Below are positions 55,030 through 64,000 of a stretch of 64,000 nt of DNA, one piece after another. Within the stretch, counting starts at the first letter, position 1, and each line of letters begins with the position of its first letter. Origin of the DNA: CAKMZU01 sp965248335 (GTDB taxonomy: Bacteria > Pseudomonadota > Gammaproteobacteria > Pseudomonadales > DT-91); NCBI GenBank assembly GCA_965248335.1, contig CBDFIY010000003.1, positions 558,001 to 622,000 on the forward strand, given 5' to 3'. The notes below the pieces were generated by a model that saw only the letters and a list, made by a program, of their open reading frames with translations, was not told the origin of the DNA and did not search any database. Both the position numbers and the translations under genes were made by a program.

Positions 55030-57673
55030 TAGGTGCCACTGATTCTGAATTTTCCAGTGAGTTGGCATACAAAGTAAGCATTGTAGAAGGTATTGCTATT
55101 ACGGTTGAAGCGCCCAATATTGTAGAAGGGAATGATGAAAATCAAAGTACTTTTTTTACCGTGAAACTCTCAAAAGCAGCAAAGAACCAGCTAAATATCG
55201 GTTGGCTATTTAGGGATATCGTTTCACCGATAGGCAATGGTTTTCGGGCCATTGATTACAATGGTGTGTTAACGTTTTTGCCAGGAGAGCTGGAAAAGAA
55301 AATCCGATTAGAAATAATCGCTGATACACAATACGAACTGAATGAAAAAGTGAGGTTATCGGTATTCCTGTATGCCGAGTATCAAGGAAACGAATTCATT
55401 CAAATACAAAAAGACAGTTACTTAGTGATAGAAAATGATGACAGTCTACAGTTTAAATCGGGTGAATAAAATATACTATCCATTGCGACTGTCCCTGACT
55501 TTATAAAAGGCAGTTTAACCCATTCGTCCGAATGGCTAACGCTTGAAGAAACGTTTTTTGATGGCGGTAAAAGGTTCAACCTTGTAGCACACCCTGCTGA
55601 AGAGTCTGTCGGTGAGGAAAAAACATTTACCTTAATGCTCGGAGCCGAAGCTTACGCTATAGATTACCTCATTGTGGAGGGCGACCGTGATAAAGATGGT
55701 GTGGATAACTCGAAGGATATCTTTCCTGATAATCCGCGTGGGCAAACAGACACAGATAGCGATGGTGTCGGTGATGAGTGGGAATTATTATATTTTGAAT
55801 CGCTTAAACCAGTAACAGAAATATCGGATTTTGATGCCAATGGTATTACCGATATGTCGGCTTTTATTAATAACACGGCTATTCATGATGTTAATTTTGA
55901 ATTCGAATCGGGACGTTTACCGAAAGGATGGAAAAATACCGGCAGTGTGAATTGGGTGGTGAGTGATACCCGCGCAAAAAATGGTCAACGTGCATTGATG
56001 GTTGAAAAACAGCTCGCACCGGGTGAGTCCGCTGTGCTTGAACTTCCTTTGCATGTGCATGCTGGTCGTATGAGGTTTTCTTCATACAAAATAATAGACG
56101 ATGCGTTAAATGACAAAGGCTACCATTTTCCGCTCTCTGTCCAAGGTAAGCGTGGTACCCAGCTAGGCTTAGTTTATGCTGCCGCAAACGAATGGCGCGG
56201 TGAATCAATACGCATACCCGCTGGCAAAACCCCACTTAAATTTGTTTATACCAATAGTTCACCAACCTATAAATCACCAGTTGTATATCTTGATAGCTTT
56301 TCTGGGTTAGTTGGCATTACACCCGTGGACCGAGATGGTGACGGGGTGAGAAATAATGACGATGTATACCCTGATCGTTCAGATGCTGCTACAGATGATG
56401 ATGACGATGGTATCGCTGATGAGTGGGAGTTTCGTTATTTTTATGAATTAGACAAAGCTGATAGTACAACAGATTTTGACGAAGATGGATTAAGCGATGT
56501 TGAGGAATTTATCCTTGATGCGAACCCAAGAAGTACAGATTCAGATGGTGACCGAGTATCTGATAGTAAGGATAAGTACCCGGGCGATCGACGTTATCAA
56601 ACAGATGCCGATAATGATGGCTTAGCTGATGAGTGGGAAATAGAAATTTTGGTGTGATTACCCATACGGATGGCAGTGGTGATGGTGATGGCGACACTAT
56701 CACAGATGCCGAGGAATTTGCTTTAGGCACCATGCCTACAATAGACAGTGATAATGATGGTCTGGCAGATATCAGCGATGCTTTTCCGAACAATGCAAAA
56801 TATAAAGAAGATGTGGACAGTGACGGTATTGCTGATGCATGGGAAAAGGAATTTTGTGGATATTCACTTTATTCTTGTTCAGCCGACGGCGATAGGGATA
56901 GCGATAGCAGTACAGATTTACATGAATTCCAAAACGGTACAGACCCAGAAGCAAAAGATTTGATGGCTGCTGATGACTTATTCAGGCTTGGCAAAGGGCA
57001 GACCGTTACTTTTGATCCAACAGAAAATGACGAAACACTTCATGGTGAGATAACTATTACCTCGATAGATCAACCTGAATCAGGCACCTTGCACGATAAT
57101 CAAAATGGTACTTATAGCTTTACAGCAGATAATAATAGCGGTGGCTGGATTCGTTTAGGTTATACCGTAGCGGACAGTCAAACGACAGCTACTGGTGGTA
57201 TCTTTATGCATATAATGAGCGAAGAGCCGCCTACGCTAGTGAAGATTGGTAGCAGCCATTATTACGGTAGCGCATACAGTATGGCACTATTTGATGATGG
57301 AACGCTCTATGCTTGGGGCGATAACTCTCGTTATCAACTGGGTATGAAAAATGAAATAAAAGGTGCACCTACAAAAATACAAAACCTGCCGCCAATCCAA
57401 GATTTTTCTCAAGGCGATGATTTTGTAGTGGCGTTAGCCAAAGATAAAACACTATGGGTTTGGGGTCAGGGAGTAGGATATGTCACTCCCCAAAAGGTAG
57501 CCATACTGACTGAGGTTAAAGCAATTGCTGCATCTTACCAATATATTTATATCCTTAACGCTGATGGAACTGTTTCAAGTAGCTGGCCAAGATCAATCGT
57601 TGCTGGTTCTTCGAAGAAGATCAATGGATTTGTAGATATTGAACAGATTTCAGCAGGGGGTAATCACTTATTA

Positions 57674-57964
57674 GGTTCTGTTGACTTAACTTTACTTGTA
57701 CAGTTACTGGCTAAATTTTCATCATTTGGAGTAAAGAATCGTCGGTCTGTGCACACAAACAACGTCGGTGTAGCGGAGATTGAGGGAAATTTAGTCAGCA
57801 ACCCTTCGGGCTGTGGCTCTGGAAAAGTCGCCGAGATTAACAGTAGCCTTTCCCTCTTTCGGTGTCGAATCTCGCTCAAATAGCTCACTATTCTATGCTC
57901 AATTCTCCTTGAAAGAAGAAAAAACTGCTCACAGTTGCACAGGCAAAGTTAAGTCAACAGAACC
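57674..57964. mobile_element. MITE-2 (291 bp) inside the giant lipoprotein gene
   Basis: Terminal inverted repeats begin GGTTCTGTTGACTTAACTTT at both ends and continue imperfectly to about 30 bp. TA flanks both sides. It has no transposase: the only reading frames are short. A second IS630-type element begins right after its right-hand TA. Removal of both restores CACTTATTAGCATTGG (H-L-L-A-L) in the host gene. Confidence 0.82.
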
Positions 57965-58039
57965 TAGTACATCATTTCACAGCAATTGTCCGGCAACGAA
58001 TGTTTAACTTTGCAGTCAAATAAACTTTTTAAGTGTTTT

Positions 58040-59172
58040 ATGACAGCAAAGTACAAAATCTCATTATCAGCCCCTGAAAAAGATTATTTACAAAGTTTAT
58101 TAAAAAATAAGGGGGCCGCACAACACAAAAAGCAGCATGCACAAATTCTTATTGCGGCTGATGAAGGTGGGCCGAAATTAAGTGAAGAGGCTATAGCAAA
58201 AGTATGCGGTATATCTACACGAACTGTGCAAAGAACCCGTAAACGCTGCGTCGAAGAAGGTCTTGAAATAGCAGTAGAAAGTAAATTCAGTCACCATGGA
58301 AGAACAAAAGCTCTTGACGGCGAGCAACATGCACAGCTGATTGCATTAGTTTGTTCAGATTGCCCAGAAGGCCGAAGCCGTTGGACATTGAACCTACTTG
58401 CAGACAAGCTGGTTGAGCTGAAGATAACAGACAAAGTTTCAGCGTCAACTATCTGCCGTGAGTTAAAAAAAACGAACTGAAACCATGGCAGAAAAAAGAG
58501 TGGTGTATTCCTGCGTCAAAAAATGCTGCTTTCATTTGCGCAATGGAAAACGTCCTTGAAGTTTATAAGCTGCCTCATGATCCATGTATTCCGCTGGTCT
58601 GCATGGATGAAAGCTCTAAGCAGCATATCATAGAAACAAGGGAACCTATTCCCATGACGCCAGGCCAGCCAGAAAAGTTTGACACGGAATATGAAAGAAA
58701 TGGTGTTAGCTCGCTGTTTTTGTTTTTTGCACCGCTTGAAGGGTGGCGAGAGATTTCAGTTACTGATACACGCACAGCGGTTGATTGGGCGCATCAAATT
58801 AAATGGCTTGTAGACGAAGTCTATCCAAACGCTAAGAAAATACGTCTGGTTATGGATAATTTGAATACACATACTCCAGCATCATTATATAAGGCATTTG
58901 AGCCAGCTGAAGCGCTTAGAATTGCTAATAAGTTAGAGATTCATTACACACCCAAACACGGCAGCTGGTTAAATATGGCAGAAATTGAATTCAGTGTTTT
59001 AAGTCGTCAATGCCTTAATCGAAGAATTCCTGATCAGGAGACTTTAGCTCATGAAATTTACGCTTGGGTGAATGCGCGAAACCAGCAAAAAGCCAAAATG
59101 GATTGGCGATTTACTACGGAAGATGCGCGGGTAAAACTCAAAAAACTTTACCCGACTATCCCTGTGAAATGA
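58040..59172 (+). CDS. IS630-family transposase, two frames joined by -1 frameshift
   Basis: The first frame starts at ATG 58040 (MTAKYKISLSAPEKDY); an earlier in-frame start at 57986 lies within the inverted repeat region. It has a helix-turn-helix (LSEEAIAKVCGISTRTVQRTRKR) and ends ELKKTN at 58480. A -1 slip at A-AAA-AAA (58465-58471) joins KKNELKPWQKKEW and the DDE domain: VCMDESSKQ, LVMDNLNTH and GSWLNMAEIEF. The product would be about 377 aa. Full domains in both frames and intact repeat ends suggest a functional element using frameshifting. Confidence 0.82.
58465..58471 (+). promoter_or_regulatory. A-AAA-AAA slippery heptamer in second IS630 transposase
   Basis: Zero-frame codons TTA AAA AAA ACG contain A AAA AAA in phase; the zero-frame stop TGA follows two codons later (58478). 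The -1 frame continues the conserved transposase. Confidence 0.75.
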
Positions 59173-60215
59173 TGTACTAGCATTGGATAAAAATAAATAT
59201 GTATGGGCCTATGGTTCTAATAGCTATGGCCAGTTAGGAAATACTGATAATGATGGATCGGTGCCTTTACAAATAAGTGAGCGGAAGTTGTCAAGTGTCG
59301 TTTCTATTGCGGCAGGCGCTAACACCAGCTTTGCGATTGACAAAGACGGTAAACTCTTTGGATGGGGGCGAAATGACTACGGTAATTTGGGTGATGGTAC
59401 GGATATTAAGAGAACAGTACCTGTCCCCATTGATGATGTGATTGATGTAGTTGAAGTTCAAGCGGGAGCAAACCATACGTTAGTAAGAACGCGTACAGGA
59501 ACGGTTTATAGTATGGGGAGTGGTTCTGCATTGTTACATTACCAGACATCACCGATAATACTGTTCAAAGAACAAAACGTTATGGCGCTTGCTGCAGGTA
59601 ATGATTTATCGCTGATTGTTGATACTGAAAGTTATGCTTATGGCGTAGGTTATAATAGCTATGGGCAGTTAGGCGATGGTACTACGCAAACTCGCGATGA
59701 GCTAACGCGTATTTCTTGGATTCAAAATGGCGTAATTTCAGCGCTCGGCATGGAAGGCTTTGAGTGGGGCGAATTGCCGCCCTTATGGCGCAATATCGAT
59801 AATAGCTGGGAGGTGACGACGAACGCGGCAAAAACAGGCACTTACGCCGTGAAAGTTAGAGATCACGTTAATGATAACGAGGCAGCAAGACTTGGGGTAC
59901 ATGTAGAAACCAGTGCTGGCGAGGTGTCCTTTGCCATAAAAACCAGTACAGAAGCGAGTACCGATAACCTGATCTTCTATATCGATGGTGAGCCAAAAGC
60001 TGATTATAGCGGTGAAAATGACTGGATTGAATCCGCAAAATTCAATGTCTCGGCAGGCTTACATAGTTTTGAATGGGTTTATGAAAAAGATAGCGGCACG
60101 TCCATAGGCGATGATACCGTGTGGATTGATAATATTCAGTTTCCCTTCGACAGTGATGGCGATGGCATAGAGGATAAAATTGATCCGACACCTTATACAC
60201 CCAGCCCTTAATCGT

Positions 60216-60244
60216 AATCAAGCCTACAAATAGTAGGCTTGATT
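60216..60244 (+). terminator. Hairpin terminator after the giant lipoprotein gene
   Basis: AATCAAGCCTAC (60216-60227) pairs perfectly with GTAGGCTTGATT (60233-60244), loop AAATA, then CATTTTAA. It lies right after the stop of the giant lipoprotein gene. Confidence 0.7.
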
Positions 60245-60670
60245 CATTTTAACCCCGCTTATAATCTCTTGATTGTCGTGGTTCTTACGGTATCGTTTTT
60301 TTGTTTATCCCCGCTCAATTATACGCTTCAAGTTTTAACGATATATGCCACAACAAAGGAACCCTTATTGGTTTGTATGCGTTGAAAATGATTTTTTATA
60401 GCGGAAGTAGGATGCTCATATATAGTTATAGTACTTAATAATTTAATGATGATCTCTAATGAGATGGATACCTCTACTGACGCTTTGTTTTGGGATCAGC
60501 ACTTGTGGTGAGTTGCCTAAAGAAACAAGAGCGCCAAAGAATGAATCAATAACGCTAAACGAGCCTGCGAACTCACGACTCAATGTGATTTTATCGGCTA
60601 ATAATAATCCTTTTTTATCTTATGCATTAACCATTCGTGCATTAAGTTTGATTGATGAAAACGGTGATTA

Positions 60671-61766
60671 TACCCATCGCTATTGAAAGTACTTGATTTA
60701 TAAAGAGTAAATAATCATAGTGCGCAGATGCTGAAAATCGACCTGACAAAAAACGAAAAACTTGCACTGGAATTGCGTCATAAGCAAGCAAGAGACAGTA
60801 GAGAAAGTGATCGTTTGAAGGTCGTTTTGTTGCGGTCGGAAGGCTGGTCGACAAGAATGATCGCTCAGGCATTAAGAAAAGATGAGTCCACGATTGTTCG
60901 GCATCTTAATGATTACCTAAATGATGAAAAGTTATTATCAACCAATGGCGGCTCCAAAGGTTACCTAGATAACGAGCAATCTCAGTTGCTGGTTACTCAT
61001 TTGTCAGGAAAAATATATACCCAAGTGAGCCAAATTGGTCATTATATTAAAACAACTTGGGGTGTGCAGTTTAGTGTTTCAGGGCTAACCCAGTGGTTAC
61101 ACCAAAAGGGTTTCAGCTATAAAAAGCCTAAAGGCATTCCACATAAGTTTGATGTTGAAAAACAAGCGCAATTTATTGAAAAGTATGAAGCGCTAAAAGC
61201 TGAGCTATCAGAGGGTGAAGCCTTACTGTTCATGGACGCAGTTCATCCAACTCAAGCAACAAAAATCACATCGGGATGGATCAAAACGGGTGTCGATAAA
61301 CCCATAGAGACCACGGGAAGTCGGACACGGCTCAATATAATAGGTGCTATCGAACTCACCCATATAGAAGAAGCTATTATTGGCCAATATGACACCGTTA
61401 ATGGCGATTCGATTATTGAATTTTTCCATAAAATACGAGCACATTATAGTGAGAAGACAGTGCATTTAGTTTTAGATGGAGCTGGCTATCATAAATCCAA
61501 GGCTGTCCTGAGCGCTGCGGACAAGTTAGGCATTAAACTTCACACCTTGCCACCATACAGCCCAAATCTAAACCCCATAGAGCGGCTGTGGAAGGTGATG
61601 AACGAAAAAGTCAGGAATAACCAGTACTTTTCCACGGCAAAGGATTTTAAAAATAAAATTAGCGAGTTTTTTGAAAAAATACTACCTGAAATTGGCGCTG
61701 ATTTAGGCAGTAGAATTAATGATAATTTCCAACAGCTAAATCGCGCACATTGAAGTCAGTTGGGTA
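60671..61766 (+). mobile_element. IS630-type element, copy 2 (1096 bp)
   Basis: Same tips as the copy at 35984 (TACCCATCGCTATTGAAAG left), flanked by TA (60669-60670, 61767-61768). Only a handful of bases differ from copy 1. It splits the 794-aa gene. Confidence 0.92.
60728..61753 (+). CDS. IS630-family transposase, intact DD34E
   Basis: 341 aa. Helix-turn-helix at about 37-62; catalytic residues D170 (LFMDAVHP), D250 (LVLDGAGYH) and E285 (NPIERLW), a DD34E triad. All three are present, unlike in the copy at 36041. As the only complete version in the window, it is the candidate enzyme for moving the MITE-1 elements. Confidence 0.93.
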   Translation: MLKIDLTKNEKLALELRHKQARDSRESDRLKVVLLRSEGWSTRMIAQALRKDESTIVRHLNDYLNDEKLLSTNGGSKGYLDNEQSQLLVTHLSGKIYTQVSQIGHYIKTTWGVQFSVSGLTQWLHQKGFSYKKPKGIPHKFDVEKQAQFIEKYEALKAELSEGEALLFMDAVHPTQATKITSGWIKTGVDKPIETTGSRTRLNIIGAIELTHIEEAIIGQYDTVNGDSIIEFFHKIRAHYSEKTVHLVLDGAGYHKSKAVLSAADKLGIKLHTLPPYSPNLNPIERLWKVMNEKVRNNQYFSTAKDFKNKISEFFEKILPEIGADLGSRINDNFQQLNRAH

Positions 61767-63941
61767 TATACGCCTTTGATCTCTGAAACAGCCCCTGAAC
61801 CTTTAACCGTATCTTCATCATTTAATAGACCATCGATTATCAGCCAAGCTTTATATTCAATCCCCTCCGGAAAATATCGAGGGGTAGTTATGGGCGTAAA
61901 CCCTGATGAGCTTTCAATTACACATTTACTGGCGGGTAAGGTTAACTACCCTTACCTCTATGATTATTATGGAAAACCATTGGATGAGAATTCACTACTC
62001 ATTGTCATTGAATCCTATTTTTCAGGGGAGGAAGTTTTAAATGTCATCGATGGGGTGCCAGCAAACCTTACTCTAGAGTATGACATGGCAAGCTCAACGC
62101 ATTGGATACCGATGGATGATAATGAAGACGCCATTGATCTCAGTATATCGCCAACTTTTAGACTGTTAGTGAAAAAAATGCCTCAAGAGATTAGAGGTTT
62201 ATTTGCAACGATCAACAATATAGAGGGTCATCGAGTTTCACTGCGGCGTTTTCACAACCAAGAGAAAGAAATAGAAAATGATGTGTGGGTAACCGGTGCA
62301 AATACAAAATATATTGTCGATTCCAAGCAGAGCAATGCACATGATTTCTCATTGATTTTTGCAGCATCTAATAATGTGGTGGCACACATTGATGCGTCAA
62401 AAAATGAAGACGGTTATGTCATACAGCGCATTGATGCGACGACAGATAAAGAAACACAATCATACCTATATGGTGTATTAGAAAAAGATAAAAAATTTCT
62501 AGGTAATATAACGGTATTTGATCGAAAAAAAAATTCGTCATACTCAATATTTGTTGATGATTTTTCTTTATCAGGAAAGGAACCTAAAGAAAGTGATCGA
62601 TTTTTTTCAGCGTTCGCTGATAAAGATATTAAGATAAAAAGCCACTCTTTTTTAAATGAGTGGCTTGTTGGTGAGGTTGACGAAATTAATGGTAGTGAGG
62701 CAACGGTTATACCTCTTAGTGTTAACGGAGTGGATACAGAGTCAACTGGAAAAGCAGTTACCCTAACGACAAAAAAGGAAGTGTTAAAAGAATATAACGT
62801 AAAGAAGGATGATATCGGTAAGTTTCTCGTATCAAAAAACAAGGCGGATTATAAGCTTGTTGATTACAAACAACTGAATACAGAAAACATGAGGTTGAGT
62901 GCTACATTACCACTTTTATCAACAGCGCAATTGATCTCAAGTTTATCTGATACAAAAATCACCTTAGAAGAAAAGCTAAGTGACGATGTGATGCAAACAC
63001 AGTATATCGGATACAATTTATATGCGAGCGATTTATCGGGAATCAAAACTATAGATATAGCTCATGCAAGATTGGTCATCAAAGCCTGCGGCATTCTCCC
63101 TAGCGAGCTTAACCTTCAATATAATGATAGTGGTGCGTTTATTAAAAACGTAAAGCATTTTCAAGAAAATGATTTTCATGTCAGTGGGGTAACTGCCGAG
63201 GGCGAGTTAAAAAATGGGATATTTTATGCCCGTGATCTCGTGTTGCAACTTGTCAATCATGCAGAATTGACGGAGACGCTGGATATGATTAACAACCTCT
63301 CCGAGAAAGGCGCTCAAATAAGAGGAATGGAACAAATCGATCCGTTGCTTCATGGGCCAGCTTTAAGAAAATTTAAGAAATTGTTTGGGGTCTTCTCGCC
63401 CGCTAAGTCATCAATTGCAAAGAATGTTTTGAGTGAGTCCATCGCTCATTCTGTCAGCAGTAAAACGTTATCAGGCGATTTAGCTGATGCGCTTTCAAAG
63501 TCGCATAATTCGAAAATATTGCTATCGGAGAAAACAAAAACATTTAGAGATGCGGTCAAAAAATATAATGCAACATCCAACGAAATAAGAAGTCGCTTAG
63601 CTAGCCAAAATGACAGAATGAAGCAAGAACGACAAAAAAGAATGCAGCAAAGGCAAGATCGGCGTAAACGAATTTCTTCATCATGGAGTGCTGATATAAA
63701 GGCGTTATCTTCACAGCGTTCAACTATTTTATCAAAATCGGCTAACCCATCCAGTACGAGTGATATGAGTTCAATGCGACAAATGTCGATTGAGCTGGAT
63801 AGTTTAACTGCTAAAAATAAAAATTCCCCTATTGGGTTTGATGCCAAGCTAACAACCCAACAAATGCAAGAAGTGGATCTTGAGCTCAAAAATTTAGGTA
63901 ATAAGATTACTCCTCAAATGTCTAAAAGAAGACATCGATAA

Positions 63942-64000
63942 ATGGCTGAAATGATTTGTAAAAAAATTACTTCTACAAATGAAACGAATGGCTCTTCCGA
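63942..64000 (+). CDS. Start of a gene running off the window
   Basis: An ATG directly after the TAA at 63939 opens a frame (MAEMICKKITSTNE) that stays open to the window edge, 19 codons. The tight spacing to the gene before it suggests an operon. Too short to identify. Confidence 0.35.
   Translation, partial: MAEMICKKITSTNETNGSS

Larger units (their letters stand above)
57967..59177 (+). mobile_element. Second IS630-type element (1211 bp)
   Basis: Terminal inverted repeats GTACATCATTTCACAG (16 bp, perfect) with TA on both sides (57965-57966 and 59178-59179). It is unrelated in sequence to the IS630 copies at 35984 and 60671. It inserted at the TA that forms the right flank of MITE-2. Confidence 0.9.
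53909..60211 (+). pseudogene. Giant RCC1/TSP3 lipoprotein gene with five lesions
   Basis: AAGGA precedes the ATG at 53909. The start encodes a lipoprotein signal (lipobox LIGC, about residue 21). An extra G in a G6 run (54001-54006) throws it out of frame with the rest. Then follow four repeats of the C..GG...G.D.N.N..L...EV type (DUF7151-like), an Ig/cadherin-like domain cut by MITE-1 copy D, a Calx-beta-like domain ending at an in-frame TAA (55467), thrombospondin-3-like Asp-rich repeats with a one-base loss near 56640, and RCC1 repeats (LYAWGDNSRYQLG; VWAYGSNSYGQLG) cut by MITE-2 and an IS630 element. Removing the inserts leaves 4671 bp, exactly 1557 codons. It was a large surface protein; partner unknown. 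Confidence 0.8.
60459..63941 (+). pseudogene. Large exported protein gene interrupted by IS630
   Basis: The 5' part (60459-60670) encodes a signal-like N-terminus MRWIPLLTLCFGISTCGELPKE, possibly a lipoprotein signal with an atypical lipobox, to IDENGDY. The 3' part resumes at 61769 and reads TPLISETAPEPL, then about 725 residues. Removing the 1096-bp IS and one TA leaves 2385 bp (794 aa) in perfect frame. The large part is beta-rich with repeated short modules (GLFATINNIEGHRVSL; WLVGEVDEINGSEATV) and ends in a basic coiled coil (KQERQKRMQQRQDRRKR). I do not recognise the family. The 3' piece alone has an open frame from 61776 but no obvious start signal. Confidence 0.72.

Noticed and set aside
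57674..58007. Short reading frames in MITE-2
   Set aside because: They cross the element borders, have no motifs and are chance openings within a non-coding element.

Overview
The window reads as a moderately AT-rich chromosome segment from a gammaproteobacterium, most likely a marine or host-associated member of the Pseudomonadales / Oceanospirillales / Cellvibrionales part of the class. The evidence is gene order. murJ-ribF-ileS-lspA-fkpB-ispH is the usual gammaproteobacterial block. yciK-mupP-ubiG lies divergently beside gyrA-serC-pheA-hisC-tyrA-cmk, as in Pseudomonas. The species cannot be named from the sequence alone.

Layout. 0-6 kb: the 3' end of a 5S rRNA gene, two small secreted proteins of unknown function, a DUF6351-type lipoprotein, a solitary lpxA and tRNA-Lys. 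6-9 kb: a GbsR-type regulator with a short-Q-loop (cyanide-insensitive type) cytochrome bd oxidase, behind a clear palindromic operator candidate. 9-11 kb: an ISAzo13-type insertion sequence among remnants of small secreted-protein genes. 11.3-17.5 kb: a CzcCBA heavy-metal RND efflux operon. 17.9-26.9 kb: housekeeping genes (pyrB, nudF-type, murJ, ribF, ileS, lspA, fkpB, ispH). 27-29.3 kb: a Gate-domain membrane protein, a secreted unknown and a yebG homologue with a LexA-like box. 29.5-35.9 kb: a probable polyprenyl-phospho-arabinose type pathway (flippase-like protein, HAD-UbiA fusion, DprE1-like oxidase, DprE2-like reductase), followed by a DHH phosphoesterase and an alpha/beta hydrolase. 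36-40.7 kb: an IS630 copy, a haem-oxygenase-like fold protein and a large beta-helix lipoprotein. 40.9-53.8 kb: the yciK-mupP-ubiG / gyrA-cmk block, split by an ISAs1-type element. 53.9-64 kb: two large surface lipoprotein genes, both broken by mobile elements.

The main theme is ongoing damage by mobile DNA. At least three genes have insertions whose removal restores an exact reading frame: a 209-aa secreted protein with an ISAs1-type element and 9-bp target duplication, a 1556-aa RCC1/TSP3 lipoprotein, and a 794-aa lipoprotein. Two families of small non-autonomous elements that insert at TA are present. One family shares its tips with a resident IS630 element. Three unrelated transposases (ISAzo13, ISAs1 and a second IS630) are each split exactly at an in-frame A-AAA-AAR heptamer, which suggests -1 frameshifting is a shared expression mode. 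The ISAs1 element also carries a DUF4338 (DruA-like) domain in front of its transposase.

Other points of interest: a 22-unit Asp-Thr hexanucleotide repeat forming the tail of GyrA, an IS630 copy with its catalytic Asp changed to Gly, an LpxA paralogue lacking one active-site-region His, and the absence of aroA and rpsA from the otherwise conserved gyrA-cmk cluster.
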